DNA of 64,000 bases from JACVRW01 sp963808545 (GTDB taxonomy: Bacteria; Actinomycetota; Thermoleophilia; Solirubrobacterales; Thermoleophilaceae): positions 4,275-68,274 of the forward strand of contig CAWEGB010000004.1 of NCBI GenBank assembly GCA_963808545.1, given 5' to 3'. The notes under the pieces were generated by a model. It saw nothing but the letters and a program-made list of their open reading frames with translations. It searched no databases and was not told the DNA's origin. Positions 8,388-16,790 of this stretch are shown here, in pieces. Position numbers and translations under genes: made by a program. Position 1 is the first letter of the stretch, and every line of letters starts with the position of its first letter.

Positions 8388-9101
8388 TTGCGCGGCGCGC
8401 AGCTGCTCGATGCCGTCGGCGGCCAGGGCGAGCAGCTCGTCGAGTGAGGCTCGGGACAGCGGTGTCCTCTCCGCGGTGGCCTGGACCTCGACGAGGCCTC
8501 CGTCACCGGTCATCACGACGTTGGCGTCCACCTCGGCGGTCGAGTCCTCCGGGTAGTCGAGATCGAGCAGCGCCCGGCCCTCGACCACCCCGCACGACAC
8601 CGCGGCCACCGATCCGTTGAGCGGCAGGCGATCGAGGCCGGCCTCGGCCTGGACCTTGCGCAGCGCGAGCTCCAGAGCCACGAAGCCCCCGGTGATGGCG
8701 GCGCAGCGAGTCCCGCCGTCGGCCTCCAGCACGTCGCAGTCGATCCAGACGGTGCGCTCCCCCAGTCCCTTGAAATCCACCACCCCGCGCAGCGAGCGAC
8801 CGATCAGCCGCTGGATCTCGACGCTGCGTCCGTCCGGGCGTCCCTTCGACACGTCGCGCCGCTTGCGCTCGCCGGTCGACGCGGGCAACATCCCGTACTC
8901 GGCGGTCACCCAGCCGCGGCCGCGGCCGGCCATCCAGCGAGGAACGTCATTCTCCGCGGTGGCCGTGCAGATCACGCGCGTGCCCCCCATCTCGATCAGC
9001 GCCGAGCCCGTTGCGGTGCGCACGAAGTCGGTGGTGATGGTGACCGGGCGCAGCGCGGCCGGGGCGCGGCCGTCGTGGCGGGCGGGTGGATCGGAGCTCA
9101 T
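8388..9101 (-). CDS. rph: ribonuclease PH (3' end missing)
   Basis: Phosphorolytic 3'-5' exoribonuclease that trims tRNA 3' ends. 238 residues are visible from ATG 9101: LRPVTITTDFVRTATGSALIEMGGTRVICTA, the GRGRGWVTAEYGMLP strand, the GRSVEIQRLIGRSLRG phosphate-site arginines, DCDVLEADGGTRCAAITG, and the PLNGSVAAVSCG / DLDYPEDSTAEVDANVVM strands with the acidic catalytic pair. It ends LAADGIEQLRAAQ and then runs, with no stop, into enoyl-CoA hydratase sequence. Only a few terminal residues seem lost. Start overlaps the murI stop (ATGA), as in the common murI-rph-rdgB order; rdgB is absent because of the junction. Confidence 0.9.
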
Positions 9102-9943
9102 GCTGCCGCCACTCTCACGGCCCCAGCGACCTCGACCTGCTCCACCGCCGCGATCGGGAGCTGCAGGAAGCGAGTGCCGAGGCGACGGAACTCGTCCGGG
9201 TCGCCGCTGGCCAGGAAGCGGTAGTGCCCGCGGCGCTCGTGATCGCTGCGATCGAGGCCGTCCGACAGAAGGCGCTCGTGGATCTCGGTGGCCATCGCCT
9301 CTCCCGAGCTGACGATGGTCACCCCGCGGCCCAGGGCGCGCTGCAAGATCGGCCGCACCAGCGGGTAGTGGGTGCAGCCGAGAATCACCGTGTCCACACC
9401 CGCCCTTCGCAGGGGCCGGCACGCACCCTCGACGCAGCTCACGACCCGCTCGTCCACCTCCCCGCCCTCCTGGATGAGGGGGGCGAGCTCGGCCGAGGCC
9501 ACGGTGTGCAGCTCGGCCTCCGGCGCGACCTGCGCAAGCGCTCGGGCGTACGCGCCGCTGCGCACGGTGGCGGGCGTGGCGATCAGCCCGACCCTGCCGT
9601 TGCGCGTGGCCGCGGCGGCCAGCCGCGACTCGGGCCCGACCACCCCCACCACCGTCACCCGCCCCTCGAGCTCGGACTTCAGAACGGGCAGCGCGGCCGC
9701 GGTGGCCGAGTTGCAGGCCACCACGAGCAGCTTGGCTCCGCGGTCGAGCAGGATCCCCGCGAGCTCGCGGCCGAACGCCAGCAACTCGGCGGCCGAACGG
9801 TCCCCGTAGGGGAACCGCGCGGTGTCCCCGAGGTAGAGGAAGTCCTCGTGCGGCAGGGACACCAGGCACTCGTGGAGCACCGTGAGGCCGCCGACACCGG
9901 AGTCGAAGACGGCCACCGGCCACTCTGTCCGGGGCAAGACCAC
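9098..9943 (-). CDS. murI: glutamate racemase
   Basis: Cofactor-independent L-glutamate to D-glutamate racemase for peptidoglycan precursors, cytoplasmic. 281 residues. The N-terminal VAVFDSGVGGLTVL carries the substrate-binding Asp14 and Ser15, ACNSATAAAL holds catalytic Cys77, and LGCTHYPLV holds the second catalytic Cys190. Length is normal. Translationally coupled to rph through a 4-bp overlap. GTG start at 9943 chosen because WPVAVFDSG follows immediately; no strong ribosome-binding site is visible. Confidence 0.93.
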   Translation of the reverse strand: MVLPRTEWPVAVFDSGVGGLTVLHECLVSLPHEDFLYLGDTARFPYGDRSAAELLAFGRELAGILLDRGAKLLVVACNSATAAALPVLKSELEGRVTVVGVVGPESRLAAAATRNGRVGLIATPATVRSGAYARALAQVAPEAELHTVASAELAPLIQEGGEVDERVVSCVEGACRPLRRAGVDTVILGCTHYPLVRPILQRALGRGVTIVSSGEAMATEIHERLLSDGLDRSDHERRGHYRFLASGDPDEFRRLGTRFLQLPIAAVEQVEVAGAVRVAAA

Positions 9944-10216
9944 GGCGGGAATGGTCGCAGGCGCGGCGGGCGCCCGCCCTGGTCAGGCAAGCTCGGGGGG
10001 CGCGCTCGGCTCGGGCCCGTCGCGCTTCGCTCGAGCCTGCGCGGCGGGCCGGGCGTGGTCCGATCGGCTGGGGCAAGGTGGGTGCTCCCTACGTTTGGCA
10101 TGTATGTCGTGCGGTGAGCGAGCTGTCCTGACTTGACCCCCTCCTGTGGGGTGAACCCAGGACAGCTGGCGGAACCCGGCCCGGAGCCGCACGCCGGCGC
10201 CCCGCCGCTCGACCCC
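9944..10216. other. intergenic region between murI and the pilin gene
   Basis: 273 bp with no convincing gene on either strand. The left part is extremely GC-rich; the right part holds the nested inverted repeat at 10121-10167. It should contain the murI promoter and the 3' end of the pilin transcript, but I see no clear -10 box. Confidence 0.5.
10121..10167. repeat. nested inverted repeat (structured element)
   Basis: Outer perfect 10-bp arms AGCTGTCCTG (10121-10130) and CAGGACAGCT (10158-10167) enclose an inner stem ACCCC (10136-10140) / GGGGT (10148-10152). No T-run follows, so a classical terminator is doubtful. It could be a 3' structure of the pilin transcript or a small mobile-element remnant. 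Confidence 0.5.
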
Positions 10217-10435
10217 TTAGAACTGCACCTTCCTCACCGCCTCCTTGATCTTGCCGATGATCACGTCGCCGAGCTCCTTGCCCTCGTCGGTGCGGAAGCC
10301 CTTCATCGCGGCCACCACACCGGCCATGACCAGGGCAACCAGCAGGATCAGCGCCACGTACTCGACGGTGCCCTGCCCGTGACTCGATCGCAGGCTCATC
10401 CAGCCGGCGTGAACACGTCCCATCAGGCGGTGCAT
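10217..10435 (-). CDS. Flp-type pilin-like small protein
   Basis: 72 residues. A short basic leader is followed by SSHGQGTVEYVALILLVALVMAGVVAA: cleavage after Gly20 would place Glu25 at position +5 of a hydrophobic helix, the hallmark of Flp/class III (Tad) pilins. The tail is KELGDVIIGKIKEAVRKVQF. ATG 10435 has GGGAG upstream; longer in-frame extensions are unsupported. No tad assembly genes (prepilin peptidase, TadA ATPase, secretin) are in the window, so it is an orphan subunit here. Divergent from asnB. Confidence 0.75.
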   Translation of the reverse strand: MHRLMGRVHAGWMSLRSSHGQGTVEYVALILLVALVMAGVVAAMKGFRTDEGKELGDVIIGKIKEAVRKVQF

Positions 10436-10572
10436 CTGTTCTCCCTTCGCGGATCTGACGGTCGGGGCCAATGCTCCGACGGGGGGACGCACAGCTCCAG
10501 ACGTGAGAGCACCAATCGGAATGCGACCGTGTGACAAAGAGGCGACAGAGCGCCCTGCCATGATCAGCGCGC

Positions 10573-12462
10573 ATGTGCGGGATCGGCGCCATCCTCGATC
10601 CGGCCGGCACGTCGGGTCCCCAAGCGGCGCAGGGCATGCTCGAGGCGCTGCGCCATCGCGGCCCCGACGGTGATGCACTGCGGCGGATCGGCCCGCTCGT
10701 GCTGGCCCACACGCGGCTGGCCATCATCGACGTCGCGGGCGGCGACCAGCCGCTCGATTCGGAGGACGGCGACGTCACCGCGATCGTCAACGGGGAGATC
10801 TACAACCACGAAGGACTGCGTGAGACGCTCGAGGCGAAGGGCCACCGGTTCGCCACCCGCTCCGACAGCGAGGTGGTGGTGCACGCCTACGAGGAGCACG
10901 GGCTCGACCTGGTGCGTCACCTCGAGGGCATCTTCGCCTTCGCCCTCTGGGACGAGCGCAGGCGCCGGCTCGTGGCCGCGCGCGACGCCTTCGGGGTCAA
11001 GCCGCTCTACTGGTGGAGCGACGGGCGCCGCACCGCGCTCGCGTCCGAGATCGGGGCCCTGATAGAGGCCGGCCTGGTCGAGGCCAGGGTCGACCGCACC
11101 GCGCTCGATCACTACCTCGCCTGTCGCTTCGTTCCCTCCCCGCGCACCCTGTTCGACGGCGTCAGCAAGGTGCCGCCGGCCTCGACGCTCGTGGTCGAGC
11201 AGGACGCCGGCCCCCGAATCCTGAGCTGGCGCGAGCCGCCGGGCACCCCATTCGACCAGGACACCGGCGAGGACGAGCTGGCCGCCCAGCTGGCCGAGCG
11301 CTTCGGGGACGCCGTCGAGCGCCAGATGATGTCCGACGTCCCCTACGGGGCCCTGCTCTCCGGCGGGGTCGACAGCGCGGCGGTCGTGGCCGCCATGGCC
11401 TCCCGGTCCGACCGGCCGCCCACGACCTTCACGATCGGCTTCCCCGGCCACGGCGACGTGCTGGACGAGCGCAAGCTCGCGGCCGAGAGCGCCCGGCTGA
11501 TCGGCACCGACCATCACGAGACCGCCATGACCGAGACGGGCTTCCTCCCGGAGCTCGCGCGCTCCATGCCGCGCCTGGAAGAGCCCTGCGGCATCCCGAG
11601 CGCGCCCGCGCTGCTGCAGCTCTCACGCTTCGCGGCCGAGCACGTGAAGGTGGTGCTGGCCGGCCAGGGCGCCGACGAGCCCCACGGCGGGTACGGCCGC
11701 CACCGGGCGGCCGCCGTCCTCGATCGCCTCACGCTCTTCCCGGCGGCCGCCGCCGGGCCCGCCGCGGCGCTGGCCCGAGCGCTCCCCCGCGCCGCACGCG
11801 CGCGGCGCACCGCCCACGTGCTTGGCGGCCGCGGCGACAGCGAGCGCCTGCTGCGGCTGGTGGAGATCACCGACGATCACGTTCGCCGGGACCTGCTGTC
11901 CGACGCCCGAACCGAGGCGCAGGCCCGCAAGGAGCGCCTGGACACGGCACGCGGCTATCTGGTCGACGTCGACGGCCGGACCCTGCTGGAGCAGGCTCTC
12001 TACCTCGACACGCGCATGTTCCTGCCCGACGGGATCCTGCTCTGCAACGACAAGATGTCGATGGGGGCCGGGCTCGAGCTGCGCGTGCCCTTTCTCGACG
12101 TCGAGCTGATGCGCTTCGTCGAACGCCTTCCCGCCTCGGCCCGCGTGCGCCCTCGGGCCGGCAAGCACCTGCACCGCAAGGCGATGCAGCTATTGCTGCC
12201 GCCCGGCATCTCCGGCCGTCCCAAGCACGGCTTCGCCACCCCCTACGACGACTGGCTGCGGGCCTCGCTCGGGGCCGAGGTGGTGCGCCGCTACGCGCCC
12301 GATCGGCCGCTGGCCGAGCTGGTCAGCCCCGCAGGTGTGGCCCGGCTCGTGGACGAGCACCGCCGCGGGAAGGCCGACCACAAGGCGGTGCTCTACTGCC
12401 TGCTCGAGCTGTCCGAGTGGCACGGCGCCTTCGTGGAGGCGAGGGAGCCCGTGGCCGCGTGA
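10573..12462 (+). CDS. asnB: asparagine synthase (glutamine-hydrolysing) family amidotransferase
   Basis: 629 residues. Met-Cys2-Gly-Ile supplies the N-terminal glutaminase nucleophile; RHRGPDG, RLAIIDVAGGDQP and IVNGEIYNHE form the class II glutaminase pocket. The C-terminal synthetase domain has the PPi-loop SGGVDS near residues 263-268, GQGADEPHGGY and RVPFLDVELMRF. Converts aspartate or another carboxylate to an amide using glutamine and ATP. Its stop overlaps the next glycosyltransferase (GTGA), so it may act on a cell-surface glycan or peptide rather than free aspartate. CATGAT lies 8 nt before the ATG and no ribosome-binding site is seen. Confidence 0.9.
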   Translation: MCGIGAILDPAGTSGPQAAQGMLEALRHRGPDGDALRRIGPLVLAHTRLAIIDVAGGDQPLDSEDGDVTAIVNGEIYNHEGLRETLEAKGHRFATRSDSEVVVHAYEEHGLDLVRHLEGIFAFALWDERRRRLVAARDAFGVKPLYWWSDGRRTALASEIGALIEAGLVEARVDRTALDHYLACRFVPSPRTLFDGVSKVPPASTLVVEQDAGPRILSWREPPGTPFDQDTGEDELAAQLAERFGDAVERQMMSDVPYGALLSGGVDSAAVVAAMASRSDRPPTTFTIGFPGHGDVLDERKLAAESARLIGTDHHETAMTETGFLPELARSMPRLEEPCGIPSAPALLQLSRFAAEHVKVVLAGQGADEPHGGYGRHRAAAVLDRLTLFPAAAAGPAAALARALPRAARARRTAHVLGGRGDSERLLRLVEITDDHVRRDLLSDARTEAQARKERLDTARGYLVDVDGRTLLEQALYLDTRMFLPDGILLCNDKMSMGAGLELRVPFLDVELMRFVERLPASARVRPRAGKHLHRKAMQLLLPPGISGRPKHGFATPYDDWLRASLGAEVVRRYAPDRPLAELVSPAGVARLVDEHRRGKADHKAVLYCLLELSEWHGAFVEAREPVAA

Positions 12463-13454
12463 AGCGCAGGCGCGTGCTCTTCGTCCACTCGCGCAAGGCC
12501 AGCTTCGTGGCCATCGACCGCGAGCTGCTGGCCGAGCGCTACGAGATCGAGGACCTCTACCAGCCGGGACGCTGGCCCAACCCGGTCAAGACGATCGGCG
12601 GGGTGCTGCGTGCCGACCTGGTGTTCGGCTGGTTCGCGTCCTGGCACACCTTCTTCCCGATCACGCTGGCGTGGCTGCTGCGAAAGCCGTCGGTGATGGT
12701 GATCGGCGGGTTCGACGTCGCGAACATGCCCGACATCGGGTACGGCCATCAGCAGGGCGGCCTGCGGATGCACGCCAGCCGCTGGATCTTCCGGCGCGCG
12801 AGCCGGCTCGTGACCTTCTCGCAGTACTCGCTCGACGAGATCGAGCGCAACACCCCGATCCCGCGCGAGCGCGTGGCCGTCGTGCTGCTCGGCGTGCCCG
12901 ACCCGTTCGGCTCCCTGCCCGACGAGCCCAGAGAGCCGACCGCCCTCACCGTGGGCGCCGTGGACCACACCACGCTCGTACAGAAGGGTCAGCTGCCGTT
13001 CGTGGAGGCGGCGCGAGAGCTGCCGCAGACGCGATTCGTACTCGCCGGTGGGTGGTTGGACGACGCCGTTGAGGAGCTGCGCCGCCGGGCGAGTCCCAAC
13101 GTCGAGCTGACCGGGTGGCTGTCGGACGAGGAGCTGCTCGACGCATACCGTCGCGCGACCGTCTACGTGCAGGCCTCGCGGCACGAGGGCTTCGGCCTGG
13201 CGGTGGCCGAGGCCATGCTGGCCGGCTGCGTGCCGGTCGTGATGAACGTGACGGCGATGCCGGAGGTGGTGGGCGACGCCGGGATACTGATCTCCTCCCA
13301 GCGCCCGGAGGAGGTGGCCGACGGGGTGCGGCGGGCGTTCGAGCTCGGGCCCGAAGCCGCCCTCGCCGCGCGCGAGCGTATTCTCTCGGCCTTTCCGATG
13401 GAACGGCGCCGGGAGGCACTTCTGAGAGTGACGGAGGAGGCGTTGGGTGGCTGA
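12459..13454 (+). CDS. glycosyltransferase family 4-like
   Basis: 331 residues from GTG 12459, overlapping the asnB stop by 4 bp. N-terminal RRVLFVHSRKASFVAIDRELL and WHTFFPITLAWLLRKPSVMVIGGFDVA form the acceptor domain; C-terminal LTVGAVDHTTLVQKGQ (donor-binding K), VELTGWLSDEELLDAYRRATVYVQASRHEGFGLAVAEAML is the GT-B donor domain with the E-G-F-G-L-x-x-x-E-A signature of GT4. Transfers a sugar from an activated donor; sugar and acceptor unknown. Cytoplasmic face of the membrane is likely. Part of the asnB operon. Confidence 0.85.
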   Translation: MKRRRVLFVHSRKASFVAIDRELLAERYEIEDLYQPGRWPNPVKTIGGVLRADLVFGWFASWHTFFPITLAWLLRKPSVMVIGGFDVANMPDIGYGHQQGGLRMHASRWIFRRASRLVTFSQYSLDEIERNTPIPRERVAVVLLGVPDPFGSLPDEPREPTALTVGAVDHTTLVQKGQLPFVEAARELPQTRFVLAGGWLDDAVEELRRRASPNVELTGWLSDEELLDAYRRATVYVQASRHEGFGLAVAEAMLAGCVPVVMNVTAMPEVVGDAGILISSQRPEEVADGVRRAFELGPEAALAARERILSAFPMERRREALLRVTEEALGG

Positions 13455-13647
13455 CCTGCGCGGCTGGCGGCGCCTGCGCGAGCAGCGCCGCGTGCGCGAG
13501 GCGCTCCTGCTCGACCTGGGCGCGCTCGTCTACGAGCTTCACCGCCAGGGCCGCCGCGCGCCCGACCTGTTGCAGGAGAAGGCCATCGAGCTCGGCAGGG
13601 TCGACCGCGAGGTGCGCGAGCTCGAGGAAGCACTGGAGCGGCGGTGA
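13447..13647 (+). CDS. small charged coiled-coil protein
   Basis: 66 residues, GTG at 13447 inside the end of the glycosyltransferase gene (8-bp overlap). Almost entirely helical with heptad-like spacing and many Arg/Glu/Leu: LREQRRVREALLLDLGALVYELHRQ and VDREVRELEEALERR. No membrane segment or known motif. The tight overlaps on both sides indicate a real, co-translated gene. Possibly a partner for the SPOR protein that follows. Function unknown. Confidence 0.65.
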   Translation: MADLRGWRRLREQRRVREALLLDLGALVYELHRQGRRAPDLLQEKAIELGRVDREVRELEEALERR

Positions 13648-14300
13648 GCGAGGAGCAGCCCTGTCCCAACTGCGGCGAGCCGGTGGATCCACGCCAGCTG
13701 GTGTGCCTGCACTGCGGCGAGCGGATCGCTCTCGCCGAGCGGCGCTCGTGGGCCAACGAGCCCGTCACCGCGATCGCCGCCGCGCTGATGGCGGTGATCG
13801 TCATCGGCGCCGGACTGTTCGGTTTCGCGATCGCCGAGCTGCTGGACGACGACGGAGGCGGAGGCGGTGGTGGCGAGGGTCCTGCCGTGGTGTCCGGGGC
13901 CGGCCAGGAGAGCGAGTCGTCGACGCGTACCACGCTGCCGCCCGAGCCCGAGCGCGAGCCGACTGAGGCCGAGACGGAGACGGAGGCCGCGACCGAGACG
14001 GCGCCGACGACGGAGTCGCGCGCCGGAGCCCTCCCCGGCTGGCCCGACGGGCTGACCGCCCACACGGTGGTGCTGGTGAGCTCGAGCGACGGCCCGGCCG
14101 CCCGCGACGCTGCCCGGCAGGCCCGCAGCTCGGGCCTCGAGGCGGGGCTCTTCCGCTCGGATCCCTACGACCTCGGCACGGGGCTGTGGATCGTCTACTC
14201 GGGACGCTTCGACACGCCCGAGGGAGCCGCGCGCCAGGCCGCCGGGCTGCAGGACCGGTACCCGGGGGCCTACCCCCAGCTGGTTCAGAGAGGCCAGTAG
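13644..14300 (+). CDS. zinc-ribbon membrane protein with C-terminal SPOR-like domain
   Basis: 218 residues from GTG 13644 (GTGA overlap with the previous gene). Residues 7-24 hold a zinc ribbon (CPNC ... CLHC), about 40-65 a transmembrane helix, then Asp-Asp-Gly repeats and a long Thr/Glu/Pro-rich linker to about 130, and a terminal module HTVVLVSSSDGPAARDAARQ ... GLWIVYSGRFDTPEGAARQ with the fold signature of SPOR peptidoglycan-binding domains. Topology implies cytoplasmic ribbon and external SPOR. Likely couples a cytoplasmic partner to denuded septal peptidoglycan. Last gene of the asnB operon. Confidence 0.75.
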   Translation: MSEEQPCPNCGEPVDPRQLVCLHCGERIALAERRSWANEPVTAIAAALMAVIVIGAGLFGFAIAELLDDDGGGGGGGEGPAVVSGAGQESESSTRTTLPPEPEREPTEAETETEAATETAPTTESRAGALPGWPDGLTAHTVVLVSSSDGPAARDAARQARSSGLEAGLFRSDPYDLGTGLWIVYSGRFDTPEGAARQAAGLQDRYPGAYPQLVQRGQ

Positions 14301-15291
14301 CGGCCGAGCACGGCGGTGGCCTGCTCGGCCAGCGGATGGCGCTCCACTGCTGCCGGCGGCTCGCCGGCGCCGCCGAGCGCCTCCATCGTCTCGGCCACCG
14401 AGCCGGCGAGCGCGTCGAGGTCGTAGCCGCCCTCGAGCACCGCTCCCACGGGCGCGCCGAGCTCCTCGCCGAGCGAGCGGACCTGGCGTGAGAGAGCGCC
14501 GTAGGACGACGTGGCGAGGGCCAGGCCGCCGAGCGGATCGTCGCGGTGGGCGTCGTAGCCGGCGGAGATCAGGATCAGGTCGGGGCGATAGGCCCGCGCC
14601 GCGGGCGCCACCACGTGTTCGACCAGCGACAGGAACGCCGGCTCACCGGTGCCGGCGGGCACGGGCAGGTTGAACGAGAACCCCTCCCCCCGCCGTGGCC
14701 GACGTCGGTAAGCGGGCCCGAGCCGGGCCAGAACGGCGACTGGTGGATGCTGGCGAACAGCACCTCACGGGAGTCGTGGAAGATCGTGTTGGTCCCGTTG
14801 CCGTGGTGGACGTCCCAGTCGAGCACCAGGACGCGCTCGGCGCCCAGCGAGTCGAGCGCATGACGGGCGGCCACGGCGACGGTGGCGAACAGGCAGAAGC
14901 CCATCGCCCGCGAGGGCTCCGCGTGGTGGCCCGGCGGGCGCAGGCAGCTGAAACCCGCCCGCTCCCCGTCGCTCATCAGCGACTCCACCATGGCGCACGC
15001 GCCCCCGGCCGCACGCAACGCCGCATCGAGGCTGCCCGGGCTGGTCGGGGTGTCCAGGTCGAAGGCCGCGCCGCGCGCACAGGTGGCGCGCACCAGTTCG
15101 ATGTAGTCGGCGGGATGCACCCGCAGCAGCTGCTCCTCGGTGGCGGCGGGCGCCTCGCGCACCTCCCAGCCGAGCCAGTCACGGCGCCGAAGCTCCGCCT
15201 CGATCGCCCGGATCCGCTCCGTGCGCTCGGGGTGCCCGGGACCGGTGTCGTGTGCCAGCGAGGCGGGGTGCGAGAAGAAGGGCGGAGACAC
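14285..15291 (-). CDS. histone deacetylase-like amidohydrolase (one frameshift)
   Basis: Zn-dependent deacetylase of the AcuC/HDAC superfamily. The N-terminal frame has HPERTERI, RPPGHHAEPSRAMGFC and LDWDVHHGNGT, which supplies the His-His pair and metal-binding Asp and His. A shift in a run of six Cs at 14686-14691 moves the frame to FLSLVEHVVAPAARAYRPDLILISAGYDAHRDDPLGG and LEGGYDLDALAGS. Adding one G restores a continuous roughly 335-residue enzyme of normal length, so the gene is probably intact in the organism. Targets may be acetylated small amines or acetyl-lysine. Its start is 26 bp from the divergent nadB start. Confidence 0.85.
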
Positions 15292-15300
15292 GCGCGCCGG

Positions 15301-15307
15301 TACGGTA
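15301..15307. promoter_or_regulatory. overlapping divergent -10 boxes (nadB / HDAC-like)
   Basis: TACGGT (15301-15306) lies 11 nt before the nadB GTG on the plus strand; TACCGT on the minus strand (15307-15302) lies 10 nt before the HDAC GTG. The two boxes overlap in a palindromic GGTACCGTACC context, so the promoters probably exclude each other. Confidence 0.4.
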
Positions 15308-15317
15308 CCCGGGCGCC

Positions 15318-16790
15318 GTGGTCGAGACAGGTCCTGAGCCCATTCGCACCGACGTGGCAGTGGTGGGTGCCGGCGCCGCCGGGCTCTACTCGGCGCTGGT
15401 GGCCGCCCGCGAGGGCGCCAGTGTGGCGCTGGTCAGCCGCTCGCCCCTCGCTCAGACGGCGAGCTTCTGGGCCCAGGGCGGGATCGCCGCGGCGCTGGCG
15501 GCGGACGACTCGCCCGAGCTCCACGTGGAGGACACCCTCACCGCCGGGCGCGAGGCTGCGCGCGGGAGCGCCGTGCGCGTGCTCTGCCAGGACTCGCCGG
15601 AGGGCGTGCGCGACCTCGAGGAGCTGGGGGTGCAGTTCGACGCCGACCGTTCCGGCAACCTCGCGCTCGGGCTCGAGGGCGGGCATTCGCGCCGGCGCAT
15701 CGTCCACGCCGGCGGCTCGTCCACCGGCCGGCGCATCACCCGCGAGCTGTCCGCGCTGGCGGCGACCGACGAGCGCATCGTCGTGCTCGAGCCCCGGGCC
15801 GCCACCGCCCTGCTGATCGATGACGGCCGCTGTGCCGGCCTGACCTCGCGCTCGCGTGCCGGCGATGAGCTCGAGGTGCTGGCCCGCGCGGTGATCCTGG
15901 CCACCGGAGGGATGGCGGCGCTGTGGGAGCGCACCACCAACCCGCGCGGCGCCGTGGGCGGCGGCCTGACGCTCGCCGTGGGCGGCGGGGCGGAGCTGGC
16001 CGACCTCGAGTTCATGCAGTTTCATCCCACCGCGCTGCGCCTCGACGGGCCGCGCGACGGCTTTCTCATCACCGAGGCAGTGCGCGGCGAGGGTGCCCTG
16101 CTGCTCAACGAGCAGGGCGAGCGCTTCGTCGACGAGCTCGACCCACGCGACGCCGTGGCGCTCGCGATACAGGCCGAGCTCACCCGCGCGGGGGGTCAGG
16201 CGGTGAGCCTCGACATGCGCGAGGTCGACGTCGGGCGCTTCCCCAACATCGGCGCGGCGCTGGCCGAGGTCGGCCTCGACCCCGCCCGCGACCTGATCCC
16301 CGTCGCTCCCGCGGCGCACTACACGATGGGGGGCGTGGCCGCCGACATCGACGGTCGCGCCTCGGTGCCCGGGCTCTACGCCGTGGGGGAGTGCGCCTGC
16401 ACGGGCCTCCACGGCGCCAACCGGCTGGCCTCGAACTCTCTGGCCGAGTGCTTCGTCTTCGGGCGACGCGCGGCGCTGGCAGCTCTGGACGATCCCGAGC
16501 CGCCGGCTCGGGCGCCGGCGCCCGAGTCCGTGGTCGGTGCCGTGCCCGGCGAGGAGACCCGGGCCGCGCTGTGGCGCGACGCGGGTCTGTTGCGCGATCC
16601 GCAGCGCCTGGCCGGCCTGCTCGACGACCCGTTCCCGCTCGCGCGCCTGATCGCCGCCTCCGCGCTGGCCCGGGAGGAGAGCCGTGGCGCGCACCAGCGA
16701 ACCGACCACCCCGGCACCGACCCGGCTCTCGACCACCTGCATACCCTGGTGGGCCGCGGCGCCGAGCCGCGCTTCGAGCGATGGGAATGA
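15318..16790 (+). CDS. nadB: L-aspartate oxidase
   Basis: FAD enzyme oxidising L-aspartate to iminoaspartate, first step of de novo NAD synthesis. 490 residues from GTG 15318. TDVAVVGAGAAGLYSAL is the FAD dinucleotide fold; SFWAQGGIAAAL, HAGGSSTGRRI, EFMQFHPTAL, GPRDGFLITEAVRGEGA and AAHYTMGGV...GLYAVGECACTGLHGANRLASNSL are the succinate dehydrogenase/NadB family signatures. nadA and nadC are not in the window, although they often flank nadB. Overlaps the flavin reductase start. Confidence 0.92.
   Translation: MVETGPEPIRTDVAVVGAGAAGLYSALVAAREGASVALVSRSPLAQTASFWAQGGIAAALAADDSPELHVEDTLTAGREAARGSAVRVLCQDSPEGVRDLEELGVQFDADRSGNLALGLEGGHSRRRIVHAGGSSTGRRITRELSALAATDERIVVLEPRAATALLIDDGRCAGLTSRSRAGDELEVLARAVILATGGMAALWERTTNPRGAVGGGLTLAVGGGAELADLEFMQFHPTALRLDGPRDGFLITEAVRGEGALLLNEQGERFVDELDPRDAVALAIQAELTRAGGQAVSLDMREVDVGRFPNIGAALAEVGLDPARDLIPVAPAAHYTMGGVAADIDGRASVPGLYAVGECACTGLHGANRLASNSLAECFVFGRRAALAALDDPEPPARAPAPESVVGAVPGEETRAALWRDAGLLRDPQRLAGLLDDPFPLARLIAASALAREESRGAHQRTDHPGTDPALDHLHTLVGRGAEPRFERWE

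Noticed and set aside
7470..9097. Open frame that continues from rph far to the left on the minus strand
   Set aside because: It crosses from RNase PH to crotonase and then antisense to the amidohydrolase. It exists because of the junction and high GC, not as one fused protein.
10452..10463. GATCTGACGGTC, a half-site of the left-segment operator, upstream of asnB
   Set aside because: The second arm is absent and the site lies in the other sequence segment; chance match is likely.
11013..12458. Long plus-strand frame inside asnB leading to the glycosyltransferase
   Set aside because: Out-of-frame shadow of asnB. Only the part from GTG 12459 is a real gene.
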